Part shown: positions 7,202 to 14,915 of the stretch, one piece after another
Position numbering within the stretch: position 1 is the stretch's first letter
Layout of the letters: every line of letters starts with the position of its first letter
Origin: Pseudomonadota bacterium
Lineage (GTDB): Bacteria > Pseudomonadota > Alphaproteobacteria > ATCC43930 > CGMCC-115725
Length of the DNA: 17,023 nt
Assembly: GCA_021790295.1 (NCBI GenBank)
Contig: JAJYIC010000015.1
Span: forward strand, 1 to 17,023
Direction: 5' to 3'
Made by a program: the position numbers and the translations under genes
The notes under the pieces: model-generated
Database searches by the model: none
Told to the model about the DNA's origin: nothing
The model's input: the letters and a program-made list of their open reading frames with translations, nothing else

Positions 7202-8067
7202 GCGAGAGCGGAAAGCGGCGCCCTTTGGGACGCGGCCTCGCAGAGCTTTTCGCCGAAAACCCCGCAATCGGGAAAGTCGAAGCGGAAGCGGCCGCGCCCG
7301 GCCTTTCCCATCGCCTGGTGCCGATCGAAATTTTGCGCCAAAGCCCTTTGCAGCCGCGCCGGCGCTTCCCCGCAGAGGAACTCGAAGAACTCGCCCGCTC
7401 GATCCGCGAAAAGGGGATCTTGCAGCCCCTTCTCGTGCGCCCGCTCGCAGGAGGAGAAGAGGGCTATGAACTCGTTGCAGGCGAAAGGCGCTGGCGTGCC
7501 GCGCAAAAGGTGGGGCTTGCGCTCGTTCCGGTTGTCGTGCGCGCTCTCGCCGATTTCGAGGCTCTCGAAATCGCGCTTGTTGAAAACCTGCAGCGCGAGG
7601 AGCTTTCGCCTCTCGAAGAGGCCGAAGCTTATAGCCGCCTTCTCAAGGATTTTGGGCGCACCCAGGCGAGCCTTGCCGAAGCGGTGGGCAAAAGCCGCAG
7701 CCACATCGCCAATACGGTGCGTCTTCTCGCCTTGCCGCCCTCTGTGCGCCGCCATCTCGAAGAAGGCCGGCTTTCGGCGGGGCATGCGCGCGCGCTTCTC
7801 GGCGCCGAAGACCCCGCGGCGCTCGCCGAAGAGGTGGTTCGCCGCGCCCTCAACGTGCGCGCCACCGAACGCCTCGTCACTGGCCGCGCCAAGCCTCCGC
7901 GGCGGCCTTTGCGTTCGGCCGACACGCTTTCTCTCGAACGCGACCTTTCCGTCTCTCTCGGCCTTCGCGTCACCCTGTCTGCGCGCACGCGCGGAGGCTC
8001 TCTCACCCTCCATTATTCGACCCTCGACCAGCTCGACGAGCTTTTGCGCCGGCTGCGGGCGGGTTGA
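7198..8067 (+). CDS. parB: Chromosome-partitioning protein ParB
   Basis: This 289-residue centromere-binding CTPase belongs to the Noc/ParB family. The N-terminus has the RRPLGRGLAELF segment that normally contacts ParA. The CTP-binding ParB/Srx domain carries LQPRRRFPAEELEELARSI, then GERRWRAA (about 95-102) and ENLQREELSPLEEAEAY (129-145). The DNA-binding helix-turn-helix (about 155-178) reads TQASLAEAVGKSRSHIANTV. A C-terminal dimerisation segment ends LDQLDELLRRLRAG. The start is GTG at 7198, overlapping the parA stop as GTGA. The frame is open further upstream, but that part is a shadow of parA. The two parS boxes lie upstream in the same cluster. parB is convergent with holA. Confidence 0.97.
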   Translation: MSESGKRRPLGRGLAELFAENPAIGKVEAEAAAPGLSHRLVPIEILRQSPLQPRRRFPAEELEELARSIREKGILQPLLVRPLAGGEEGYELVAGERRWRAAQKVGLALVPVVVRALADFEALEIALVENLQREELSPLEEAEAYSRLLKDFGRTQASLAEAVGKSRSHIANTVRLLALPPSVRRHLEEGRLSAGHARALLGAEDPAALAEEVVRRALNVRATERLVTGRAKPPRRPLRSADTLSLERDLSVSLGLRVTLSARTRGGSLTLHYSTLDQLDELLRRLRAG

Positions 8068-8136
8068 GGCGCATTTCTCACACTGGATAGGGGCTGCGTC
8101 GACGCGCCCGCGGCAGGCCGCTTTCCCGCTTTGGGC
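8068..8136. other. Convergent gap between parB and holA
   Basis: This 69-bp gap separates two stop codons. It holds the 10-bp palindrome GCGTCGACGC (8096-8105) and a short GC hairpin, GCGG-cagg-CCGC (8110-8121), followed by TTT. Either could act as a weak bidirectional terminator, but the stems are only 4-5 bp and there is no real U tract, so no terminator is claimed. Confidence 0.3.
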
Positions 8137-9204
8137 TCACTCTCTGGGCGAGCCGCGTTCCTTTTCCACGCGCGCGCGGCAGGCGACCGCAAAAAAAGCC
8201 TCGCGCAAAAGCGTCTCGGCGGGGAAACCGGTCTTTTTCATCGCCAGTTCGGCGTCGTTAAGCCGCTGGAGCGTTTCCCGCAAACCCTTTTCGCTCCACT
8301 GCGAAAGCTGCTTCTTCCAGCTTTCCATCTGCTTATAAAAGATCGGCGGCCGGGCGGCGCGAAGGGCGCCCTCGGCGGGCTTTCCCGAAGCCCTTTCGGC
8401 GGCGATGGCGTGAAGCCGCAAAAAATGGCGCAACAGAGCGCGCACCGCCCCGACGGGCGAGGCCCCTTCCGCGATCACCCGGTCGAGCGCGCGCTCCAAG
8501 GCTCGGCCGTCGCCCTCCGCGGCGGCGAGAACCGCGTCGTCGAGAGAGAGAAGGGCGCTGTCGCCGACGACCGCCCGCGCCTCTTCGAGCCCGATCGCGC
8601 CCCCTTCGCCTGCATAAAGCGCGAGCTTTTCGAGTTCCGAGCGGGTCAAAAGACGGTCGCCGCCGAGATGGCCAAGGAGATAAGCTTCGGCGTCGCGGCT
8701 GAGGCGTATCCTCTGCGCCGAAAGCGTCTCTCGGATCAGCGCCCCGAGATCGCGTTCGCTGTCGGGATAACAGGCAATCGCCGCGCCCGAAGGGCGCTCT
8801 TCGAAAAGCCGGCGCAGAGCCGAACGGGGGCCGAGTTCGCCCGCTTCGACGACGATAAAGGCACCGGCGTTCTTTTGCTCTTTCTCCTTTTCCGCGGCTT
8901 CGAGAAAGCGCTTCATCAGAGGGGCAAGCGAATCGCCGGCCTCGCGCACAAAGATCACCCGCCTGCCGCCGCTAAGGCTCCATTGCCGGGCCTCGTCTTC
9001 GAGGCGCTGAGGCTCCGCAAGAAGCGCCGCCGGCGAAAGCTCGCTCGAACGGAACGGGTCGGCGAGATCCGGCACGGCCGCGCGCGCCAAAAGAAGAGCG
9101 CGCTCGCGCGCGAGACCCGCGTCGGGGCCGTAACAAAGGACGGCCTCGATTCGAGAGGAAGGCTCGCGCAGAAAACGGGCGAAGTCTTGCGCGCCGAATT
9201 TCAC
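8137..9204 (-). CDS. holA: DNA polymerase III subunit delta
   Basis: This 355-residue clamp-loader subunit opens the sliding clamp. It begins VKFGAQDFARFL and has the RIEAVLCYGPDAGLARERALLL segment, the degenerate Walker-like region of the delta family. The strongly conserved block HLGGDRLLTRSELEKLALY follows, then the C-terminal collar domain with RALLRHFLRLHAI and PPIFYKQMESWKKQLSQW. The frame runs upstream to 9564, but that portion overlaps lptE in another frame. The GTG at 9204 overlaps the lptE stop as GTGA and gives a family-typical length and N-terminus, so it was chosen. It is the last gene of the DUF3576-leuS-lptE-holA operon and ends 69 bp from the convergent parB. Confidence 0.94.
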   Translation of the reverse strand: MKFGAQDFARFLREPSSRIEAVLCYGPDAGLARERALLLARAAVPDLADPFRSSELSPAALLAEPQRLEDEARQWSLSGGRRVIFVREAGDSLAPLMKRFLEAAEKEKEQKNAGAFIVVEAGELGPRSALRRLFEERPSGAAIACYPDSERDLGALIRETLSAQRIRLSRDAEAYLLGHLGGDRLLTRSELEKLALYAGEGGAIGLEEARAVVGDSALLSLDDAVLAAAEGDGRALERALDRVIAEGASPVGAVRALLRHFLRLHAIAAERASGKPAEGALRAARPPIFYKQMESWKKQLSQWSEKGLRETLQRLNDAELAMKKTGFPAETLLREAFFAVACRARVEKERGSPRE

Positions 9205-9731
9205 CCGCCGCTCTTCGCCGCCGCCCGCTTGCGCCGCTCCATGAAAAGGGCGAGGCGGGTGACGATCTGGCGCGAAAGCTCCGCCGCCGTGCGGCGATCG
9301 GCATCCTCTTCCGCGACCTCGGTCGCATAGCCGTTCGCCAGGACATCGAACGCGTTTTCGGTATGGATCGTGTTGGTAAGGAGCTTTTTGCCGGTCTTGA
9401 GGTCGAGCAGCATGATTCGTGCCCTGACATCGAGCGTGCCGCGCGTCGCTAACCCTTGCGACTGGATGCCGAGAGAGGCCCGTGTGACGGCAAGGACCGT
9501 CCTCAGGCTGAAACGCTCGGAGGTGGGTATGCCGTCGGGGTTCAAAGCCTGGCGCAGCTTCCATTCGAGATGCTGCCCCAGCCGTTCGGCGATAGGCTCG
9601 ACATGGATCGCCCTGAGTTCGGCCGCGGCCGGCCCGATCTCCGGGTCGGCGTAAAGCGGCCTCCAGCCGCAGCCGGAAAGAGCCAAAGGAAAGAGCGCAA
9701 AGAGGGCGAGAGCCGATCGGCGCGAAGACAT
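9201..9731 (-). CDS. lptE: LPS assembly lipoprotein LptE
   Basis: This 176-residue protein is the predicted outer-membrane lipoprotein that plugs the LptD barrel and helps deliver lipopolysaccharide to the cell surface. The signal peptide MSSRRSALALFALFPLALSG is followed by the lipobox cysteine at residue 21 (LSGC). GWRPLYAD is the usual alphaproteobacterial opening. Later segments include HLEWKLRQAL, TRGTLDVRARIMLLDLKTGKK and a C-terminal helix with LSRQIVTRLALFMERRKRA. The ATG at 9731 lies one base from the leuS stop. An in-frame ATG at 9824 would bury the signal peptide and was rejected. Recognition rests on signal, size and the leuS-lptE-holA order, since the family diverges strongly. Confidence 0.9.
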   Translation of the reverse strand: MSSRRSALALFALFPLALSGCGWRPLYADPEIGPAAAELRAIHVEPIAERLGQHLEWKLRQALNPDGIPTSERFSLRTVLAVTRASLGIQSQGLATRGTLDVRARIMLLDLKTGKKLLTNTIHTENAFDVLANGYATEVAEEDADRRTAAELSRQIVTRLALFMERRKRAAAKSGG

Positions 9732-9732
9732 T

Positions 9733-12330
9733 TCAGCCCACGATGTTGACGATGCGGTTCGGGACGACGACGGTCTTTTTCGGCGCGCGGCCGGCAAGCC
9801 AGCGCGCGACCTGAGGCAGGGCAAGGGCGGCGCTTTCGAGTTCGCCCTTTGCCGAGTCGCGCGGCATCATCAGGGTTGCCCGCAGCTTGCCGTTGACCTG
9901 GACGGCGATCGTCACTTCTTCTTCGCGCGCCAGTTCCGGGTCGGCCTTCGGCCAGGCTTGCGCGGCAAGGAGCCCTTTCCCGCCGAGGGCCTGCCACATC
10001 TCTTCGGCGAGATGAGGCATCATCGGCGCAAGAAGCCGGCAAAGGGTTTCGAGACCAAAGCGCAAAACCTCCGCCCCCCCGCCCTCCGAGCGAAACGCCT
10101 CTTCGATAGCGTTTGTCAGTTCGCGGATGCGGGCGACGGCGCGGTTGAAGCGGAACTTGTCGAGATCCTCGGTGACGGCGGCGATGGTCTTGTGGATGCG
10201 GCGCGCAAGAGAGTGCCGCGGCCCCTCACCTTGCGGCGGCTGGGCGCCCGCAGGCGGCAACGGCAAAGGCGGCTCGTTCACCAAACGCCACAGGCGATTG
10301 ACATAGCGCCAGATTCCTTCGATGCCGCTTTCCGTCCATTCGAGATCACGTTCGGGCGGGCTGTCGGACAGAAGATAAAAGCGTGCGGTATCGGCGCCGT
10401 AAGTCTCGACGATGCGTTCGAGGCCGACGATGTTCCTTTTCGATTTGCTCATCTTTTCGAGCCGGCCAACGGTGACGAGAGCCCCGCCGCGATCGACGAG
10501 GCGGCCTTTCCCGTCGCTCGAAACCTCTTCGGGGAAAAGCCACTCTCCCGCGCTCGATTGATAGGTCTGGTGGCAGACCATTCCTTGCGTAAAAAGGCCT
10601 TCGAAAGGCTCGTCGCAATCGAGTTCGTAGCCGCAATGGCGCAACGCCCGCGTGAAAAAGCGCGAATAAAGCAGATGCAGGATCGCGTGTTCGACGCCGC
10701 CGATATACTGATCGACCGGCATCCAATATCCGACCTCTTGCGCGGAAAAGGCGGCGGCCGCGCGCGGCGAACAGAAGCGCAGGAAATACCAGGAGGATTC
10801 GAAAAAGGTGTCGAGCGTGTCGGTGTCGCGCAGGGCCGCCTTCGCGCAACGCGGGCAGGAGACATGCTTCCAGGTCGGGTGATGATCGAGAGGGTTTCCC
10901 GGAATGTCGAAATTGACCTCTTCCGGCAAGCGGACCGGCAGATCCTTTTCCGCTACCGGGACGATGCCGCAAATTTTGCAATGGATGACGGGGATCGGCG
11001 TGCCCCAATAACGCTGGCGCGAAACCCCCCAATCGCGCAGACGCCAGGCGGTCGCGCTTTCGCCGCGGCCAAGCGCTTCGAGCCGCGCCGCCGCGGCCTT
11101 CTTTGCTGCGGCGACCGAAAGCCCGTCGAGAAAACCGGAATTGATGTGCACCCCCTCCCCGACGAAAGCCTCTTCGCCGATGGCAAAGCCGGCCGCGTCC
11201 TCGCCTTCGGGCAATACCACGGGGATCACCGGAAGGGCGTATTTCCTGGCAAATTCGAGGTCGCGCTGGTCATGCGCAGGGCAGCCGAAAATCGCTCCCG
11301 TGCCGTATTCCATCAGGACGAAATTGGCGACGTATAAAGGGATGCGGCGGCTTTCCTCCAACGGGTGTCGCGCCAAAAACCCGGTCTTATAGCCGCGCTT
11401 TTCCGCCGCTTCGATCGTCGCCTCGCTGGTGCCGAGGCGATCGCATTCGGCGATAAAGCGGGCAAGTTCGGGATCCTTTTCTGCGAGCTTCAATGCGAGC
11501 GGGTGGTTCGGCGAAAGGGCGAGAAAAGAGGCGCCGAAGAGGGTGTCGTGCCGGGTCGTAAAGACCTCGACCGGCCCGACCCCGCCATCGACCTCGAAAA
11601 CAACGCGTGCCCCTTCGGAGCGGCCGATCCAGTTTTCCTGCATCAGACGCACGCGTTCGGGCCAGCGTTCGAGCCCCCCCAACGCCTCCAGAAGCTCTTC
11701 TGCAAAGGCCGTGATGCGCAAGAACCACTGGGAGAGAAGCCTCTTTTCGACGATCGCACCGGAGCGCCAGCCGCGGCCGTCGATCACCTGCTCATTGGCG
11801 AGAACGGTATTTTCCGCCGGATCCCAATTGACCCAGGACTCTTTGCGGTAGGCAAGACCCGCGCGCAGAAAATCGAGAAACATCTTCTGCTCGTGGCGGT
11901 AGTACTCCGGGTGGCAGGTGGCGATCTCGCGCGGCCAGTCGTAGGCAAAACCCATGCGCTCCAGTTCCTCGCGCATGGTGAGGATATTGTCGAGCGTCCA
12001 GCGCGCCGGATGGACGCCGCCGGCGATCGCCGCGTTCTCGGCGGGAAGGCCAAAAGCGTCCCAGCCCATCGGATGAAGGGTGTTGAAGCCTTGCGCGCGC
12101 CGGTAGCGGGCGACGAGATCCCCCATCGTATAGTTGCGGATATGGCCGACATGAAGTTTCCCCGAAGGATAGGGAAACATTTCAAGAACATAGTATTTTG
12201 GCCGCCCGGGTTCGGCCTTCGCTTCGAAGACGCCGCTTTCGCGCCAAAGGCGCTGCCATTTCGCCTCTGTCGCCCTGAAGTCGTAAGGGGCCGTCGTCTT
12301 TTGCTCCGCCGCCTTTTCCACCTTTCGCAC
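9733..12330 (-). CDS. leuS: Leucyl-tRNA synthetase
   Basis: This class I aminoacyl-tRNA synthetase of 865 residues is full length for the bacterial type. The HIGH-type motif is HVGH at 60-63 (PYPSGKLHVGHIRNYTMGD), and the KMSKS loop is at 626-630. The inserted CP1 editing domain includes the T-rich stretch VEVFTTRHDTLFGASFL. Two CxxC pairs, Cys451/Cys454 and Cys492/Cys495, match the zinc-binding insert. YIGGVEHAILHLLYSRFF and the C-terminal tRNA-binding region (VTIAVQVNGKLR) are intact. The GTG at 12330 is the first usable start; a second GTG at 12321 is possible, since a TATAAA (12341-12346, minus) would place transcription only a few bases upstream. It lies 34 bp after the DUF3576 gene and is probably in the same operon. 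Confidence 0.97.
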   Translation of the reverse strand: MRKVEKAAEQKTTAPYDFRATEAKWQRLWRESGVFEAKAEPGRPKYYVLEMFPYPSGKLHVGHIRNYTMGDLVARYRRAQGFNTLHPMGWDAFGLPAENAAIAGGVHPARWTLDNILTMREELERMGFAYDWPREIATCHPEYYRHEQKMFLDFLRAGLAYRKESWVNWDPAENTVLANEQVIDGRGWRSGAIVEKRLLSQWFLRITAFAEELLEALGGLERWPERVRLMQENWIGRSEGARVVFEVDGGVGPVEVFTTRHDTLFGASFLALSPNHPLALKLAEKDPELARFIAECDRLGTSEATIEAAEKRGYKTGFLARHPLEESRRIPLYVANFVLMEYGTGAIFGCPAHDQRDLEFARKYALPVIPVVLPEGEDAAGFAIGEEAFVGEGVHINSGFLDGLSVAAAKKAAAARLEALGRGESATAWRLRDWGVSRQRYWGTPIPVIHCKICGIVPVAEKDLPVRLPEEVNFDIPGNPLDHHPTWKHVSCPRCAKAALRDTDTLDTFFESSWYFLRFCSPRAAAAFSAQEVGYWMPVDQYIGGVEHAILHLLYSRFFTRALRHCGYELDCDEPFEGLFTQGMVCHQTYQSSAGEWLFPEEVSSDGKGRLVDRGGALVTVGRLEKMSKSKRNIVGLERIVETYGADTARFYLLSDSPPERDLEWTESGIEGIWRYVNRLWRLVNEPPLPLPPAGAQPPQGEGPRHSLARRIHKTIAAVTEDLDKFRFNRAVARIRELTNAIEEAFRSEGGGAEVLRFGLETLCRLLAPMMPHLAEEMWQALGGKGLLAAQAWPKADPELAREEEVTIAVQVNGKLRATLMMPRDSAKGELESAALALPQVARWLAGRAPKKTVVVPNRIVNIVG

Positions 12331-12364
12331 CCGCGCCCCTTTTATATGCCCCGCGTTCCCCGTT

Positions 12365-12907
12365 TCACTCCGCGCCCGGATAGAATTTGTGCCGGATCTC
12401 TTTGGCCCGCCTCAGGATCGCCAATTGGAGGGTGCCGTCGAGGCTTTTGTCGACCGTCGCAAAAACCCATTTGCCGTCAGGCGAACGTTGCTGGCGCACG
12501 ATATCGACGGCGACCGAATTCGACCACAAAGAGCGATGGAGAACGAAAACGTAAATCTTGAAGCGCTCATCCGTTTTGCCTTGAGGGGAATACCATTTGG
12601 TGGCGAGTTCGCCGATTTGCGGATCTTCGGAGGAGGTCTCGACAAAAGCGAGCGTTTCGCGCGCCGCCTGCCACAGGATGGGGTTGACGCGCGGGCCCGT
12701 TTTTGGCCCCGGTTCGCGCCCGGGATGTGCGGGCGCAAGGCCGAGGACGGTCCAGATCGTGGCGTCGGTGTCGAGACCGCTATGACCGTTGGCGGCAAGC
12801 TTTTCGGGGGCGGCCGTCTTTTGCGGCCCTCCCGAGCTGCATGCGGCGACAAACAAAGAGAGGGTTGCGGCGAGCGCCAGAAGGAAGCGGTAATAAGGGG
12901 CGGACAT
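12365..12907 (-). CDS. DUF3576 family predicted lipoprotein
   Basis: This 180-residue protein belongs to an alphaproteobacterial family of unknown function that commonly precedes leuS. It has a hydrophobic signal (residues 5-22) and a lipobox-like VAAC with cysteine 23, so it is probably a lipidated envelope protein. Family-like features are DATIWTVLGLAP, VNPILWQAARETLAFV, a DPQIGELATKWYS segment and VFVLHRSLWSNSVAVDIVRQ. The ATG at 12907 has an AAGGAA ribosome site nine bases upstream; the frame continues to 13225 but that part lies opposite the yggS-type gene. The gene heads the leuS-lptE-holA operon, next to another envelope lipoprotein gene, which hints at an outer-membrane role but does not show one. 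Confidence 0.85.
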   Translation of the reverse strand: MSAPYYRFLLALAATLSLFVAACSSGGPQKTAAPEKLAANGHSGLDTDATIWTVLGLAPAHPGREPGPKTGPRVNPILWQAARETLAFVETSSEDPQIGELATKWYSPQGKTDERFKIYVFVLHRSLWSNSVAVDIVRQQRSPDGKWVFATVDKSLDGTLQLAILRRAKEIRHKFYPGAE

Positions 12908-12967
12908 GAAGCGTTCCTTGGAGCGGGCGGCTTTCTCTGCGGGCGGCGGAGAATAAAGACGTTTCTT

Positions 12968-12973
12968 AGGAGG
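12968..12973 (+). promoter_or_regulatory. Strong Shine-Dalgarno in the 78-bp divergent gap
   Basis: AGGAGG lies 12 bases before the ATG at 12986, a long but usable spacing. A closer ATG at 12975 is out of frame with the product. The rest of the gap (12908-12985), which must also carry the promoter of the DUF3576-leuS operon, shows no clear -35/-10 pair. Confidence 0.5.
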
Positions 12974-12985
12974 AATGGAGCGGTT

Positions 12986-13657
12986 ATGGAAGGGTCTATC
13001 GCGGCCAATCTTCGGGCGGTCCGAGAGAGGATCGACGAGGCGGCGCGCAGGGCCGCGCGCAAACCGGAAGAGGTGAGCCTTATTGCGGTGAGCAAGACCC
13101 ATGAGGCCTCTCTTGTGCGCGAGGCGCTTTTTGCCGGGCAGCGCCATTTCGGCGAGAACCGGGTGCAGGAGGCTCTTTTCAAATACACCGCGCTCAAAGA
13201 GGCTTTTCCCGACCTTGTTCTCCATCTGATCGGGACTTTGCAGACGAACAAGGTGAAGGAGGCCGTCGCCTTTTTCGATGCCATCGAAACGCTCGATCGG
13301 CCGCGGCTTGCCGAGGCTCTCGCCCGCGAGATGGACAAGAGAGGCCGGCGACCGCCCTCATTTATCGAGGTCAACACCGGCGAAGAGCCTCAGAAATCCG
13401 GGGTTCTGCCAAAAGAAGCCGACGCCTTTATCGCCTTTTGCCGAGACCGGCTGGCCCTTCCCGTGATCGGGCTTATGTGCATCCCTCCGGCTTTTGAGGA
13501 GCCTTCGCTCCACTTCGCCCTTTTGCGTGAGATCGCGCGGCGCAACGGGCTTTCCCGGCTCAGCATGGGGATGAGCGCCGATTTCGAGATCGCGATCGGC
13601 TTCGGCGCCACCGAGGTCAGGGTCGGAACGGCGATTTTCGGGCCGCGCGGAGGCTAA
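12986..13657 (+). CDS. YggS/PLPBP family pyridoxal-phosphate homeostasis protein
   Basis: This 223-residue single-domain alanine-racemase-like barrel binds PLP and in the family buffers PLP and amino-acid balance without a known catalytic reaction. Lys37 in SLIAVSKTHE is the expected Schiff-base lysine. HFGENRVQEALFK, HLIGTLQTNKVKEAV, FIEVNTGEEPQKSGV, PVIGLMCIPP and SMGMSADFEIAIGFGATEVRVGTAIFG follow in the usual order. The ATG at 12986 is preceded by AGGAGG. The open frame reaches back to 12389 but that stretch is antisense to DUF3576. It is divergent from the DUF3576-leuS operon, a neighbour pair common in this class, and probably co-transcribed with the methionine-synthase-like gene 30 bp downstream. 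Confidence 0.94.
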   Translation: MEGSIAANLRAVRERIDEAARRAARKPEEVSLIAVSKTHEASLVREALFAGQRHFGENRVQEALFKYTALKEAFPDLVLHLIGTLQTNKVKEAVAFFDAIETLDRPRLAEALAREMDKRGRRPPSFIEVNTGEEPQKSGVLPKEADAFIAFCRDRLALPVIGLMCIPPAFEEPSLHFALLREIARRNGLSRLSMGMSADFEIAIGFGATEVRVGTAIFGPRGG

Positions 13658-13687
13658 AACCGCCGCGCGGCGCAAAAGGAGGAGGCC

Positions 13688-14710
13688 ATGTTCGAGACGA
13701 CGATCGCCGGAAGCCTGCCGAAACCGGGTTGGCTCGCACAAAAGGGCGTGCTCTGGCCGGATTGGCGGGCAAAGGGAGCGGCCCTCGCCGAAGCCAAACG
13801 CGACGCCACGATTCTTGCCCTCAAGGAACAGGAGCACGCCGGCATCGACATTCTCACCGACGGCGAGCAGTCGCGCCAGCATTTCGTCCACGGCTTTCTC
13901 GCGGAAATCGAGGGGGTCGATTTTACCCGCAAGGTGAAGATGGGCATACGCGACAACCGCTATGAGGCCGAGGTGCCGACCGTCACCGGGCCTCTGCGGC
14001 GGCGCAAAAGCGTCCATGCGCGCGAAGCTGCGATCGCCCGCGCTTATACCGCGAAAAGGCTCAAATTCACCCTTCCGGGACCGATGACCATCGCCGACAC
14101 CGTCGCCGACGCTCATTACGGCGAGCGCCAAAGCCTCGCCATGGCCTTTGCCGAACTTCTCAACGAGGAAGCGCGGGAACTCGAAGGGGCGGGGATCGAC
14201 GTCATCCAGTTCGATGAGCCCGCTTTCAACGTCTATATGGAGGAGGTGGGCGTATGGGGGATCGCGGCGCTCGAACGCGCGGCTGAAGGGTTATCCTCCA
14301 AGACAGCGGTTCACATCTGCTACGGTTACGGCATCAAAGCGAATATCGAGTGGAAAAGGAGCCTCGGCCGGGAGTGGCGGCAGTACGAGGCGATTTTTCC
14401 GGCGCTCGCCAAAAGCCGGATCGATCAGGTTTCGCTCGAATGCGCGAATGCGCGTGTTCCCCTGCCGCTTCTCGGCCTTCTCGACGGCAAGGACGTGCTC
14501 CTCGGCGCGATCGACGTGGCGAGCGAGCGCGCCGAAACCCCCGAAGAGGTCGCAAGGACGATCGAAGCGGCGCTTGCCTATGTTCCGGCCGAACGCCTCT
14601 TTCCCTGCACGAATTGCGGCATGGCGCCGATGGATCGCGCTCTCGCGGCGGCAAAGCTCAAAGCGCTCGCCGCCGGCGCCGCTCTCGCCCGCGACCGGCT
14701 CGGGCGATGA
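13688..14710 (+). CDS. Short MetE-like methionine synthase, probably MesD-type
   Basis: This 340-residue protein covers only the C-terminal catalytic barrel of cobalamin-independent methionine synthase; full MetE is about 750. Likely zinc ligands are His209 and Cys211 (AVHICYGYG), Glu251 (SLECAN) and Cys310 (PCTNCGMAP). Other blocks are TTIAGSLPKPGWLA, DGEQSRQHFVHGF, LPGPMTIADT and DVIQFDEPAFNV. The pattern resembles what I recall of the folate-independent MesD group, whose members make methionine with a DUF1852 partner (MesX). No such partner is in the window. The folate-binding N-terminal half of MetE is absent, not truncated: the ATG has a strong AAAGGAGGA site. It follows the yggS-type gene by 30 bp. 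Methyl transfer to homocysteine is inferred; a related thiol substrate is possible. Confidence 0.85.
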   Translation: MFETTIAGSLPKPGWLAQKGVLWPDWRAKGAALAEAKRDATILALKEQEHAGIDILTDGEQSRQHFVHGFLAEIEGVDFTRKVKMGIRDNRYEAEVPTVTGPLRRRKSVHAREAAIARAYTAKRLKFTLPGPMTIADTVADAHYGERQSLAMAFAELLNEEARELEGAGIDVIQFDEPAFNVYMEEVGVWGIAALERAAEGLSSKTAVHICYGYGIKANIEWKRSLGREWRQYEAIFPALAKSRIDQVSLECANARVPLPLLGLLDGKDVLLGAIDVASERAETPEEVARTIEAALAYVPAERLFPCTNCGMAPMDRALAAAKLKALAAGAALARDRLGR

Positions 14711-14748
14711 AGGCGCCTGCGTCCGTGACGAGACAGGGAAGCAAAAAC

Positions 14749-14874
14749 TCAGCCGAGAAAGAGGGCAAGACCGGCGAGAATGACGGCGCAGACGGCAAGA
14801 CCTCCGCTCAAAAGCCTCGTAAAGGCGATCCAGGTACGGCGGTGCCGTTCGAGTTCGGGGTCGACCGTCGCCAT
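14749..14874 (-). CDS. aa3-type cytochrome c oxidase subunit IV (small)
   Basis: This 41-codon gene would be missed by most length cut-offs. It reads MATVDPELERHRRTW, then FTRLLSGG and one membrane helix (about residues 23-40) ending ALFLG. The charged N-terminus, the HxRTWxxFxRLL pattern and one C-terminal helix fit the bacterial aa3 oxidase subunit IV family, a 40-50-residue accessory helix of the oxidase in the inner membrane. The ATG at 14874 has GAGGAG four bases upstream. It lies 41 bp downstream of purN on the same strand and converges on the methionine-synthase-like gene, 38 bp away. The other oxidase subunits are not in the window, which is common for this gene. Confidence 0.75.
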   Translation of the reverse strand: MATVDPELERHRRTWIAFTRLLSGGLAVCAVILAGLALFLG

Positions 14875-14915
14875 GATCTCCTCGCTCAGGCAGAAAGGCG
14901 CCCAAAGAGATTATC

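Noticed and set aside
12341..12346. TATAAA on the minus strand as a dedicated leuS promoter
   Set aside because: No -35 element is found at 16-18 bp, and the position overlaps the end of the DUF3576 operon unit; it would leave almost no leader for the GTG at 12330.
12361..12368. CGTTTCAC, resembling half of a parS site
   Set aside because: The sequence continues TCCGCG, so there is no second half of the palindrome.
9958..12561. Long plus-strand frames (459 and 398 codons) opposite leuS
   Set aside because: They are shadows of the well-supported leuS gene; the translations are low in family-like features.
13643..13670. Two CCGCGCGG boxes between the yggS-type gene and the methionine-synthase-like gene, as a terminator
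   Set aside because: They can pair as an 8-bp stem, but each box is self-complementary, there is no U tract, and the downstream gene has its own strong ribosome site only a few bases on. Co-transcription is more likely.
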